Below, piece by piece: positions 17,708 to 26,341 of a stretch of 64,000 bases of DNA. The translations under genes were made by a program, and so were the position numbers. Every line of letters begins with the position of its first letter. The stretch's first letter is position 1. The notes under the pieces were generated by a model that made no database searches, was not told where the DNA came from, and was given only the letters and a program-made list of their open reading frames with translations. This DNA comes from CBDEGK01 sp965237855. Its GTDB lineage: Bacteria > Pseudomonadota > Gammaproteobacteria > Pseudomonadales > Halieaceae. The stretch is from the NCBI GenBank assembly GCA_965237855.1, contig CBDEGK010000002.1:372001-436000 (forward strand), read 5' to 3'.

Positions 17708-18640
17708 GTGGCTGAGTACTACCTGGTACCCAAACGGCTGGCCAGGGCCGCACCTGCTTTGGCAGGCATGGCCCAGTGGCTGGAAGCGCTGCTGCTGCGC
17801 TTTTGTTTCCGGCTGCTAGGCTTGCTGTCCCCTGAGCGGGCCGCGGCAATTACTGCCGCTATATTTCGCGTCCTGGGTCCGCACAGCAATAAAGCTAAAG
17901 CGGTAAAACGCAATCTTCGTATCATCTACCCCGAGCACAATGAAGACCAGATCACGAGCCTGTGCCGCGATATCTTCGGCTATCTTGGGGTAGCCGCAGC
18001 TGAGCTGATAACCCTCCGTAAAATCTGGGATCAGCGGGAACAGCGTGTGGCATTTGCTATCTCTCCCGCTGCACAGGCACACCTGGATAGTGGGGGCGCC
18101 ACGGTATTCGTGACCGCGCATGTCGGCGCCTGGCAGCTCACTAACCTCATCTCCCTGCACCAGGGGCTCACAATCACTACCGTGTATGCTGCCGAGTCGA
18201 ATCCAGCCTTGCACAGCATGTTCCTACAACTGCGAGATGCCTTCGGTGTCAAACTGTTGGCTTCAGAGGCCGGGGTGAGACCCTTGCTGAGAGAACTCAA
18301 GGATGGCAATAGTATCGGCCTGGCCATGGACACCCGCCTCGACAGCGGCGAACCCATTCCTTTTTTTGGCATTGATGCGCTCACCAATATCACCGCTGCT
18401 CGCCTGGCCCTGCGCAGCAAAGCCGCGCTGCTGCCCATCAGGGCCGAGCGCACCGATCCAGGTTGCTTTCGTATTCGAGTATACGACCCGATCGAGAACG
18501 ATCAAGTGGAAGCTGACGTCAGTGTTCGCGCCATCGCCATGACCGCGGAGATCAACCGGCAGTTCGAGAGCTGGATTCGGGAAACACCAGAACAGTGGAT
18601 GTGCCTGAAGCGGCGCTGGCCCAAGCCGGAAAAATCCTAG
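17708..18640 (+). CDS. LpxL/HtrB-like acyltransferase, copy 2, with altered active site
   Basis: A 310-residue second family member, sharing the RNL(x)nYP block (KRNLRIIYPEHN), the SxGLAxDxR-like SIGLAMDTRLDSG block and the C-terminal PEQWMCLKRRWP. The catalytic H-x4-D/E site reads His138-VGAW-Gln143, so the acidic residue is a glutamine. It may be a non-catalytic partner, or work by a changed mechanism. The start is GTG 17708 (an ATG at 17768 would be 20 residues shorter). It ends 4 bases into the converging zapE gene. Confidence 0.78.
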   Translation: MAEYYLVPKRLARAAPALAGMAQWLEALLLRFCFRLLGLLSPERAAAITAAIFRVLGPHSNKAKAVKRNLRIIYPEHNEDQITSLCRDIFGYLGVAAAELITLRKIWDQREQRVAFAISPAAQAHLDSGGATVFVTAHVGAWQLTNLISLHQGLTITTVYAAESNPALHSMFLQLRDAFGVKLLASEAGVRPLLRELKDGNSIGLAMDTRLDSGEPIPFFGIDALTNITAARLALRSKAALLPIRAERTDPGCFRIRVYDPIENDQVEADVSVRAIAMTAEINRQFESWIRETPEQWMCLKRRWPKPEKS

Positions 18641-19743
18641 GGACGGTGAGATCGGGCCAGGTACTCGTGGCTCTGCATTTCCTGCAGGCGAGACACTGTT
18701 CTTTCGAACACAAAATCAAGACCGCCTCCGCTATAGAGCTCCAGCAGGGGCACCTGTGCCGACAGCACCAATTTCACATTACGATCGTAGAACTCGTCTA
18801 CCAGGTTCACAAAGCGGCGGGCCTGGTCATCGGTCTTCCGACCCATTTGCGGCACATTTCCCACCAGCACTGCGTGATAGATGCGCGCCAGTTCTATGTA
18901 GTCGTTTTGGCTGCGGGGACCATCGCAGAGTTCGGCAAACTCGAACCAGACCACATCATCCGCGAGATAGCGCGAACTCAGGTAGCGCCCATTGATTTCC
19001 AGTTTCTCCCAGGCCATTCCCGGTTCCGGGGCCAAACTGTCAAAACTGCGCTGCAGGCTTTCATCTGCGCCCCCGTCCAACGGCCAGTGATATAACTCGG
19101 CCTTTTCCAGGGCCCGCAGTCGATAATCCACCCCGGCATCCACGTTGAGTACCCGCGTGTGCTCATTCACAAGGTCAATCGCTGGCAAAAACCGCTGCCG
19201 CTGCAAGCCGTTTTCATAGAGTTCATCCGGTATGATATTCGACGTGGCAACCAGGGTGACACCGCGCTCAAACAATGCCTCCATGAGGCCGCCGAGGATC
19301 ATTGCATCGGCAATGTCCGACACAAAAAATTCGTCGAAGCACACGACTCTTGCTTCACTCGCCAGCGTATCGGCAATGCTCAACAAGGGATCAACCGTCC
19401 CCTCAAGCTCAGCCAACTCATTGTGCACGCGTTGCATGAAGCGATGGAAGTGCACCCGCATCTTGCGCTCAAAGGGCAGACATTCATAAAAAGTATCGAC
19501 CAGCCAGGTCTTGCCCCGACCAACACCCCCCCACAGATACAGCCCCCTGAGAGGCTTCACGGTCTCCCCTTTCCAGCCGCTTAGCAAACGCCTCAACCAA
19601 CCCTGATTCAGCGCAGCAGACTCCGCGGCTACCAGTTCATGGTACAACGCATCCAGTGCGTCTACCGTCTGGCGTTGGGCATCGTCAGCCTGGAAGCCTT
19701 GCTGTTGGAGGTACTGCGCATATCGCTGTCGCGGTGTTGTCAT
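18637..19743 (-). CDS. zapE: Cell division protein ZapE (AFG1-like ATPase)
   Basis: A 368-residue AAA-type ATPase. Walker A GGVGRGKT is at residues 72-79, Walker B VVCFDEFFVSDIAD follows, and MRVHFHRFMQRVHNEL is the family signature. ZapE acts at constricting FtsZ rings under low oxygen or heat in E. coli. Length is normal. It converges with the second acyltransferase gene (4-base overlap) and is divergent from zapG. Confidence 0.92.
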   Translation of the reverse strand: MTTPRQRYAQYLQQQGFQADDAQRQTVDALDALYHELVAAESAALNQGWLRRLLSGWKGETVKPLRGLYLWGGVGRGKTWLVDTFYECLPFERKMRVHFHRFMQRVHNELAELEGTVDPLLSIADTLASEARVVCFDEFFVSDIADAMILGGLMEALFERGVTLVATSNIIPDELYENGLQRQRFLPAIDLVNEHTRVLNVDAGVDYRLRALEKAELYHWPLDGGADESLQRSFDSLAPEPGMAWEKLEINGRYLSSRYLADDVVWFEFAELCDGPRSQNDYIELARIYHAVLVGNVPQMGRKTDDQARRFVNLVDEFYDRNVKLVLSAQVPLLELYSGGGLDFVFERTVSRLQEMQSHEYLARSHRP

Positions 19744-19825
19744 GGATACCTGTCAGGCTAAATGAGGGGCACACTGTACCCAGATCACGTTATAATGCCA
19801 ACAAGCCAAATCGACGGGGAACGCC

Positions 19826-20353
19826 GTGTATAGTCTCGAAATTCTTATTCTCGCTGTTGTCTCCTCCGTGTTGGTAGGCGCCGTGGTCGGGCTCGTAACC
19901 AGTAAGCGACTCTCTCCAGACACACGCAAGCAACGTGAACTGGAACGCAGCCTGGATCGTCTCTCTCAGCAACAAAAAGACTATCAACATGAAGTGGTGG
20001 AGCATTTCGCCGACACCGCGAAACTACTTAACAATCTTGCCGAGAGTTATCGCGACGTACACAATCACCTCGCCGCGGGAGCTGACAAGCTCACCGACCA
20101 ACAAGCCGCTGGCTTGTTGCAGCCACTGCCCGAAGGCAAGCTCACGGAAGGGTCCGGGGAGCCGGATCCAGACAAGCAGCAACAGCCCCTGGACTATGCG
20201 CCAAAGACCTCGCCCTTCGAAACCGGTACCTTGAACGAGGAATTTGGCCTCAACAAAATGGCCTCTAACGAAGCCGAACTGGCCCCAGTGACCGAACTAA
20301 CTGAAGGCATTCCCGATATTCCGTTGGTAGAAGAAGCCAACGGCAGGGGCTAA
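19826..20353 (+). CDS. zapG: ZapG/YhcB family inner-membrane protein (DUF1043)
   Basis: A 175-residue protein with one N-terminal membrane helix (ILILAVVSSVLVGAVVGLV, residues 6-24) and then a coiled coil (about 35-90) with the conserved VxxHFxxTAxLLNxLxxxYRxVxxHLA pattern. YhcB/ZapG links the division and elongation machineries to envelope synthesis in E. coli. Start GTG 19826 with GGGGA upstream. The acidic C-terminal 70 residues are low in complexity and probably disordered. Divergent from zapE and convergent with the Nif3-like gene, which begins right at its stop. Confidence 0.85.
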   Translation: MYSLEILILAVVSSVLVGAVVGLVTSKRLSPDTRKQRELERSLDRLSQQQKDYQHEVVEHFADTAKLLNNLAESYRDVHNHLAAGADKLTDQQAAGLLQPLPEGKLTEGSGEPDPDKQQQPLDYAPKTSPFETGTLNEEFGLNKMASNEAELAPVTELTEGIPDIPLVEEANGRG

Positions 20354-21115
20354 TCAGACCGGGTTGTCGATATCGATAAAGCAGTGTTCGATCGACAAGT
20401 TCTCAGCCAAATAAGCTCCCAGTGATTGCACACCATAGCGTTCGGTGGCGTGATGACCGGCGGCAATAAAATGTATGCCCTCTTCGCGTGCCACGTGCAC
20501 GGTCTGCTCGGAGACCTCGCCGGTAATAAACGCATCGACCCCCGCCGCCACCGCCTGAATAATGTATGACTGCGCAGCGCCGGTACACCAAGCCAGGGAC
20601 TTGATCTGCCCGTCAGCAGGGCCGATGTGCAGTGGCACTCGACCCAGGTTGAGTTCAATATGAGCTAAAAATTCCGACACCGGGGTGACCTCGGCCAAGC
20701 TACCAATATTACCCACCGATCCTGGCTCATCTGGCTCCAGCGCCCCTTCAAGCTCTATACCCAATAATCTCGCCAGGCTGGCGTTATTGCCAAAATCAGC
20801 ATGGGCATCCAGCGGCAGATGGTAAGCGATCAAGCTGAGGTCATGTTCCAGCAAGGTTTTCAGGCGCCGTTTCTTCATCCCCCTGATCGCCGGATCTTCA
20901 CCATTCCAGAAGTATCCGTGATGAACCAGTATGGCATCGGCTCCCTCTTCAACCGCGGCATCGACCAACGCCTGGCAGGCGCTGACCCCGCTCACTATTC
21001 TGCTTACCTCGGCCCGGCCTTCCACCTGCAGGCCATTCGGACAGTAATCCCTGAACTGCCCCGGCTGCAATAGTTCATCAAGATAGCGAACCAACTCCAC
21101 CAACTGCACCGCCAT
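20354..21115 (-). CDS. Nif3-like dinuclear metal centre protein
   Basis: A 253-residue member of the YbgI/NIF3 family, which forms hexameric toroids with two metal ions per subunit. Visible metal-site motifs are ILVHHGYFW (His pair), LIAYHLPLDAH and the late HFIAAGHHATERYG with glutamate. The cellular reaction is still uncertain; folate and GTP-cyclohydrolase-linked roles have been discussed. Length is typical. It is divergent from degS with 65 bases between starts. Confidence 0.88.
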   Translation of the reverse strand: MAVQLVELVRYLDELLQPGQFRDYCPNGLQVEGRAEVSRIVSGVSACQALVDAAVEEGADAILVHHGYFWNGEDPAIRGMKKRRLKTLLEHDLSLIAYHLPLDAHADFGNNASLARLLGIELEGALEPDEPGSVGNIGSLAEVTPVSEFLAHIELNLGRVPLHIGPADGQIKSLAWCTGAAQSYIIQAVAAGVDAFITGEVSEQTVHVAREEGIHFIAAGHHATERYGVQSLGAYLAENLSIEHCFIDIDNPV

Positions 21116-21180
21116 TCGGGTATCTCCATAGACAGGCCAGAGCAGGTATAATCGCCGGGTTCAAATACGGAGACACCTGC

Positions 21181-22254
21181 TTGCTTAAAAAACTCGCCCA
21201 GTTTATCACCTGGCCGGCGATAACCGGAATCCTGGCCGCCATCGTGTTTATCCAGTGGCAAATTGGCGGGCGCAATCACCTGCCCTCAGCACCACTGCAG
21301 CGGGTGAGCTTTGCTGATGCTGTTCAACAGGCGGCACCCGCCGTGGTCAATATCTATACTCGCAAGCGCATCCAGACCTCACGTCACCCGCTGGCTGATG
21401 ATCCTTTTTTCCGCCGTTTTTTTCGCAACAATAATCGCCGGGAGCGCTATCAGCGCTCGCTCGGCTCTGGGGTAATTGTCGCGCCGGAGGGGCTGGTGCT
21501 GACCAATCGGCATGTTATTGATGGCGCTGATGAAATCGTGGTGCTATTACAAGATGGCCGCAATAGCATGGCCTCGGTCATTGGCAGCGACCAGCATACC
21601 GATATCGCTGTTCTGCGCATTGAACTCGAGGACATCACACCGATAGGCCTCGGCAACCCGGACCGACTGCAGGTCGGCGACGTGGTATTAGCCATCGGCA
21701 ATCCCTACGGTTTTGGCAATTCAGTCAGCCAGGGCATTGTTTCGGCCCTGGGCCGCTACGGTCTTAACCTGAGCACCTACGAAGATTACATACAGACCGA
21801 TGCAGCGATAAACCAGGGCAACTCGGGTGGTGCACTGATCGATGCCGAGGGCAGGCTGGTCGGCATCAATACGGCGATCTACTCTCAAACGGGAGCCTCG
21901 GTCGGCATTGGCCTGGCCATCCCGAGCGATCTCGCCCTGCAAGTCATGCGCGATCTGGTCAGCTATGGCAAGGTTATTCGCGGCTGGATGGGGCTGGAGG
22001 TACAACCTCTATTCAGCGCTGACAATCGACAAAGCCTGGCGGTTATCGCAGCTGCAGAAAATGGCCCCGCCGCCAAGGCCGGGATTCGTGCGGGTGACAT
22101 TATCACCCACATCAACATGCAGGCTGTGGTTGACGGTCGCTCGACTATGCAACAAATTGCCTTGTTGCGGCCGGGCAACGCCATTGAGATCACAGTGTTG
22201 CGCGAAGGTGTAGAGATCAACTTCCAGGCTGTAGTGGGACAGCGGCCCGAGTAA
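21181..22254 (+). CDS. degS: Periplasmic serine protease DegS/AlgW
   Basis: A 357-residue trypsin-fold protease with one PDZ domain, the layout of DegS and AlgW, which cleave anti-sigma factor RseA/MucA when outer-membrane proteins misfold. The membrane anchor is residues 11-27. The catalytic triad is His111 (TNRHVI), Asp141 (HTDIAVL) and Ser215 (GNSGGALI). The PDZ domain covers about 255-350. The start is TTG 21181 after GGAG. It sits beside hisD on the opposite strand, as algW lies near the his genes in Pseudomonas, though hisC is not between them here. Confidence 0.9.
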   Translation: MLKKLAQFITWPAITGILAAIVFIQWQIGGRNHLPSAPLQRVSFADAVQQAAPAVVNIYTRKRIQTSRHPLADDPFFRRFFRNNNRRERYQRSLGSGVIVAPEGLVLTNRHVIDGADEIVVLLQDGRNSMASVIGSDQHTDIAVLRIELEDITPIGLGNPDRLQVGDVVLAIGNPYGFGNSVSQGIVSALGRYGLNLSTYEDYIQTDAAINQGNSGGALIDAEGRLVGINTAIYSQTGASVGIGLAIPSDLALQVMRDLVSYGKVIRGWMGLEVQPLFSADNRQSLAVIAAAENGPAAKAGIRAGDIITHINMQAVVDGRSTMQQIALLRPGNAIEITVLREGVEINFQAVVGQRPE

Positions 22255-22262
22255 GCAACTGC

Positions 22263-23561
22263 TCAGCTGTCGTCCTGCAACCGATATTCCGCCGACAGCG
22301 CATGCGCTTGCAGAGATTCGAAACGCGCCAATGCCGAGGCCAGCGGCGCCATTTTTCTCACCCCGGCTGCAGAAGCCTTGATGATCGAGCTGCGTTTAAC
22401 AAAATCATAAACACCCAGGGGTGAAGAAAAACGCGCCGTACCGGCGGTCGGCAAGACGTGATTCGGGCCGGCACAGTAGTCGCCAAAGGCCTCTGGCGTG
22501 TGTCGACCCAGGAAGATAGCGCCGGCGTGGCGGATTTCCGGCAAATAGCTCTCAGGCGCTTCTACCGCGAGTTCCAGGTGTTCAGGCGCAACCTCGTTGA
22601 CTACGCGGATAGCTTCTTTCATATCCCGTACTTTTATCAGGGCACCTCTTGACAGCAGAGAGGCCTGAATAATTTCCCGGCGCTCCATATCCGGCAGCAA
22701 TCGTTCAATACTGGCCGCCACCTGTTCGAGAAAAGCGCTGTCATCCGACAACAAAATAGCTTGCGAGTTTTCATCGTGTTCGGCTTGGGAAAACAAATCC
22801 ATGGCAATCCAGTCCGGATTGCTGTTGCCGTCACTGACAATAAGAATTTCCGAGGGACCGGCAATCATGTCGATACCTACCTGGCCAAAGACCCTGCGTT
22901 TTGCGGTGGCGACGTAGATATTGCCGGGACCCACGATTTTGTCCACTGCCGGCACCGTCTCTGTGCCATAGGCCAATGCCGCCACCGCCTGGGCACCGCC
23001 AATGGTAAACAAGCGGTCCACCCCCGCCACAGCGGCGGCGGCCAGCACCATCTCGCTGATGTTGCCGCTCGGTGTGGGAACCACCATGATCACCTCGCCA
23101 ACACCTGCCACATTGGCGGGTACTGCATTCATGAGTACCGAGGAGGGATAACTGGCTTTTCCCCCCGGCACATAAACTCCCACGCGATCCAGGGGCGTTA
23201 TTTGCTGGCCCAGCACCGAGCCGTGCTCGTCCTGATACTGCCAGGATTCCTGCACTTGTTGCTGATGATAACTACGAATGCGCTCCGCAGCATCTTCCAG
23301 CGTCTGGCGAGAGGAGCTGTCTAGTCCCGCCAGGGCGGACTGCATTCGCTCCACAGGCAACTCCAGTTCTAGCGCCGATTCCACCGACAAGCCATCAAAA
23401 CGGTGGCAGTATTCAACCAGGGCTGCATCTCCCCGCGCAATGACATCGTCGACTATGTCATCGACAACCCGCACGACTTCCCGGTCAACAGATTCCTGCC
23501 AGGCTGTGAGTGTCTTCAGCTGGGCGTCGAAATCAGAGGATGTAGTATCCAGTCGTTGCAT
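22263..23561 (-). CDS. hisD: Histidinol dehydrogenase
   Basis: A 432-residue zinc enzyme that oxidises L-histidinol to histidine in two NAD-dependent steps. Signature blocks are GPSEILIVSD, FSQAEHDENSQAILL, the catalytic VAPEHLELAVE (Glu-His pair) and YCAGPNHVLPTAGTARF. Length matches the family. It starts 3 bases after the hisG stop, so the two form one unit; hisC, often third in this operon in Pseudomonas, is not present. Confidence 0.95.
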   Translation of the reverse strand: MQRLDTTSSDFDAQLKTLTAWQESVDREVVRVVDDIVDDVIARGDAALVEYCHRFDGLSVESALELELPVERMQSALAGLDSSSRQTLEDAAERIRSYHQQQVQESWQYQDEHGSVLGQQITPLDRVGVYVPGGKASYPSSVLMNAVPANVAGVGEVIMVVPTPSGNISEMVLAAAAVAGVDRLFTIGGAQAVAALAYGTETVPAVDKIVGPGNIYVATAKRRVFGQVGIDMIAGPSEILIVSDGNSNPDWIAMDLFSQAEHDENSQAILLSDDSAFLEQVAASIERLLPDMERREIIQASLLSRGALIKVRDMKEAIRVVNEVAPEHLELAVEAPESYLPEIRHAGAIFLGRHTPEAFGDYCAGPNHVLPTAGTARFSSPLGVYDFVKRSSIIKASAAGVRKMAPLASALARFESLQAHALSAEYRLQDDS

Positions 23562-23563
23562 GC

Positions 23564-24199
23564 TCAGTTTTCCGCGACCGCCCGGGCGAGGGAGATCACG
23601 ATCTCCTGGATTGCATCGTGCTTGGCACGCATTGCTGCCTTGTTCACCACTAAACGGGAACTGACCTCAGCAATGAGGTCTACCGGTTCCATGCCATTCG
23701 CGCGCAGTGTGTCACCAGTGTCGACAATGTCGACAATCATGTCGGCCAACTGCATGATCGGTGCGAGCTCCATGGCACCGTAGAGTTTAATGACATCGGC
23801 GTGTATGCCTTGCTCGGCAAAGAAGCGGCGAGCCACGCCGGCAAACTTGGTGGCCACTCGCACGCGCTGACTACCCGCCCGCCAACCCACCGGGGCGGCG
23901 GTCATTAGGCGACAGCGGGCAATGCCGAGATCGAGAGGTTCGTACATACCCTCTGCGCCTTGCTCCAGCAGAATATCTTTGCCAACGACCCCAATATCAG
24001 CCGCACCCTGGTGCACATAGGTGGGAACGTCCGTGCCCCGGATGACCACCAAGCGCACACCGGGCACGGTGGTGTCGAATACCAACTTGCGGCTAGTGGC
24101 AATATCTTCGAGCGGCACGATACCGGCCTGCTCCAACAGGGGCAGGGTCTCTTTGAGGATTCGCCCCTTGGTGAGGGCGAGAGTCAGATTAGAAGACAT
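23564..24199 (-). CDS. hisG: ATP phosphoribosyltransferase, short form
   Basis: A 211-residue catalytic subunit for the first step of histidine synthesis. The preferred ATG at 24199 gives MSSNLTLALTKGRILKET, the family start; an earlier in-frame start would overlap ibaG. It lacks the C-terminal ACT-like regulatory domain, so a HisZ partner is expected elsewhere. The PRPP-binding block LVVDIVDTGDTLRANG (read here as IVDIVDTGDTLRANG) is intact. It lies 11 bases behind ibaG, in the place where murA usually separates them. Confidence 0.94.
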   Translation of the reverse strand: MSSNLTLALTKGRILKETLPLLEQAGIVPLEDIATSRKLVFDTTVPGVRLVVIRGTDVPTYVHQGAADIGVVGKDILLEQGAEGMYEPLDLGIARCRLMTAAPVGWRAGSQRVRVATKFAGVARRFFAEQGIHADVIKLYGAMELAPIMQLADMIVDIVDTGDTLRANGMEPVDLIAEVSSRLVVNKAAMRAKHDAIQEIVISLARAVAEN

Positions 24200-24210
24200 G
24201 CCAATCCGCG

Positions 24211-24447
24211 CTACTGCGCCTGCCATTCAGCAGGGGTGTAGGTACGAATATTAACGGCGTGCATGCTGCCATCGGCGATCAGGCCCCTAAGTACCGCATA
24301 CACCATCTGCTGCTTTTTTACAGCACGCAGACCAGCGAAGACCTCACCAACAATCAGAATGTCGTAGTGATTTCCTTCGCCTGATACGGTTACTTCACAT
24401 TCGGTGAATTCCTGCACCAGTAGATCTTTTACTTGTTGCGGTTGCAT
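24211..24447 (-). CDS. ibaG: BolA-family protein IbaG
   Basis: A 78-residue BolA-like protein, thought to work with monothiol glutaredoxins in iron-sulfur or acid-stress functions. The ATG at 24447 is preceded by AGGGA; TTG at 24453 is also in frame. The conserved VSGEGNHYDILIVGEVFAGLR core and the RxxVYxxL-like MVYAVLRGLI helix are present. In E. coli ibaG stands between mlaB and murA; here neither is present and hisG follows directly. Confidence 0.88.
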   Translation of the reverse strand: MQPQQVKDLLVQEFTECEVTVSGEGNHYDILIVGEVFAGLRAVKKQQMVYAVLRGLIADGSMHAVNIRTYTPAEWQAQ

Positions 24448-24526
24448 GTGCAATCCCTGTTCACGGCCCGGGCCGAAAAACCGCGCATTTTAGGGGATAT
24501 CGCCCACAAAGGCGAACGGACTGTGA

Positions 24527-25198
24527 TTATTCCGCTTCCAGGCCCGACCAGTTGGCAATAACCACATCCAGGTTGCCGCTAGCGTCGCGGGCGGCCGCCT
24601 GGAACTGGTTGCGATAGACCTGGCCAAGATTGATGGACTCAACGATCAGGTTGCGCAATTTCCACTCACCACTTTTGCTGCGACGCATCTGGTAATGAAT
24701 CACGTAAGGCTCGTCGCCGCCACTGTAGATAAGCTGAATAATGGATTCCTTGTTACTGCCGGCATCTGTACTGGGGGGTCGCTGCACCTCCACCCGGCTA
24801 CCGCCAAAGGCAAGCAGCCCCTTGCCGTAGGTTCGCACCAGGCCAATACGCATGACCTTGGTGAAATTCGAAGCCTGCTCCCGCAGCGCCGCTTTTCCAT
24901 CCGCATCCAGCGACTGGTAATAGCCTTTGCTCGCGAAGGGCCCCATCACACCGCGGGCGAAGCCGGAGAAATCTACGACGTCGTCCAATATCGCTTGTAG
25001 CTCCCGGTAGTAGCGTGCGGAATCCTGGTCGACGTAGGACGGCGCCAGTTCAACAACCTTCATGATGCGAGACGTAGCGCTCTCAACCACATCGTAAGCA
25101 TTGGCCGATTCCACCTGTCCGGAAACTGGCGTCGCCAGGACCAGAGTTGTCAGACCAACTGACAGAATACGAAAAAAACTGCTAAAAGCGTCTACCAT
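24527..25198 (-). CDS. mlaC: MlaC-like periplasmic phospholipid-binding protein
   Basis: A 223-residue secreted protein with an N-terminal signal sequence (hydrophobic core about residues 9-24, cleavage near VSG-QV). The C-terminal WKLRNLIVESINLGQVYRNQF block is the MlaC/Ttg2D signature. MlaC carries phospholipids between the MlaA complex at the outer membrane and MlaFEDB at the inner membrane. Here the gene is alone: mlaF, mlaE and mlaD, normally just upstream, and mlaB just downstream, are not in the window. It is divergent from the yrbG-like antiporter with 148 bases between the start codons. Confidence 0.85.
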   Translation of the reverse strand: MVDAFSSFFRILSVGLTTLVLATPVSGQVESANAYDVVESATSRIMKVVELAPSYVDQDSARYYRELQAILDDVVDFSGFARGVMGPFASKGYYQSLDADGKAALREQASNFTKVMRIGLVRTYGKGLLAFGGSRVEVQRPPSTDAGSNKESIIQLIYSGGDEPYVIHYQMRRSKSGEWKLRNLIVESINLGQVYRNQFQAAARDASGNLDVVIANWSGLEAE

Positions 25199-25346
25199 TT
25201 TTAATCCTTGCTAATCAAACTGTGTTCGGCTGTACCAAAGCCAACCAATATCATGCTATCGTCGCCCCTGTGTCTGAGACCGTTCCACCCCGTGCAAGTT
25301 CATGCCTGTCCCAGACGCCGCATACTGTAACAGGATTGGACTTTTT

Positions 25347-26327
25347 ATGCTGATCGCTTCAGCCGCCATTCTGGTGGGCTTTATCGTTTTAGTCTGGAGC
25401 GCAGACTTATTTGTAGCCGGTGCCGCCTCTATCGCGGACAACATGGGTATGTCGCCGATTCTCATCGGCTTGACCATTGTTTCCCTCGGTACCTCCGCGC
25501 CCGAGGTGCTGGTATCCATTAACGCCGCCATTCTCGGCACCGGCGAATTGGCAATCGGCAACGCGGTCGGCTCCAACCTTGCCAATGTCGGACTTGTTCT
25601 CGGCATCACTGCGGTGCTTGCGCCAATACCGGTACACCGTAATCGCCTGAAAAGGGAGATGCCCACCTTACTGGTCGTCACCCTGGGATGTGGATTGCTA
25701 ATACTCGACAATGAACTCGATCTGGTTGACGGTCTGTTGATGTTAGCCGCACTCACTTTTATCCTGGTGGAGATGATCAGCAGCCAGTCCCACGATATCA
25801 ACGCGGCGGAAGAGGCCAACGTGGATGAGTTGCCGCACATGCAGCCCAAGCGCGCCTGGGCCAGTTTTGGGATCGGTCTCATCCTGCTCAGTGCCAGTTC
25901 GAAACTATTGGTATGGGGCGCCAGCCGCATAGCGTTGGAACTGGGTGTAAGCCCCCTGGTAATCGGACTTACCATCGTCGCTATTGGCACCAGTCTGCCG
26001 GAACTCGCCGCCTCTCTGGCCAGCGCCATGAAGGGACATGGCGAAATTGCCCTGGGCAATATCATGGGCTCCAACCTGTTTAATCTTTTAGGTGTGATGT
26101 CGCTACCGGGGCTGTTTTCGACGCAGCTGCTAGACCCCCAGGTACTGCTCCGCGATTACGCCAGCATGATGGGCATCACGCTGCTACTGGCGTTGGCGCT
26201 CTATGTCAGCCTGTTCCGACCATCCTACCAAAAGGGTGTCGGCGAAGTGCGCCTGGGGCGCTCTATTGGCGGCCTGTTACTGGCCTCATACGCGCTGTAT
26301 TATTACTGGCTATATCTAACAGTCTAA
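25347..26327 (+). CDS. Calcium/sodium antiporter (YrbG family)
   Basis: About 326 residues from ATG 25347 (AGGA upstream), with ten or so membrane helices in two inverted halves. Each half carries the ion-binding alpha repeat: ITxxSLGTSAPEVL-like (VSLGTSAPEVLVS) in the first and AIGTSLPELAAS in the second, with GNAVGSNLAN and GNIMGSNLFN. This is the K+-independent Na+/Ca2+ exchanger family seen as YrbG in E. coli, where it also precedes kdsD. The first gene of the kds-lpt-rpoN block here. Confidence 0.9.
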   Translation: MLIASAAILVGFIVLVWSADLFVAGAASIADNMGMSPILIGLTIVSLGTSAPEVLVSINAAILGTGELAIGNAVGSNLANVGLVLGITAVLAPIPVHRNRLKREMPTLLVVTLGCGLLILDNELDLVDGLLMLAALTFILVEMISSQSHDINAAEEANVDELPHMQPKRAWASFGIGLILLSASSKLLVWGASRIALELGVSPLVIGLTIVAIGTSLPELAASLASAMKGHGEIALGNIMGSNLFNLLGVMSLPGLFSTQLLDPQVLLRDYASMMGITLLLALALYVSLFRPSYQKGVGEVRLGRSIGGLLLASYALYYYWLYLTV

Positions 26328-26341
26328 TACAGGACAAACCC

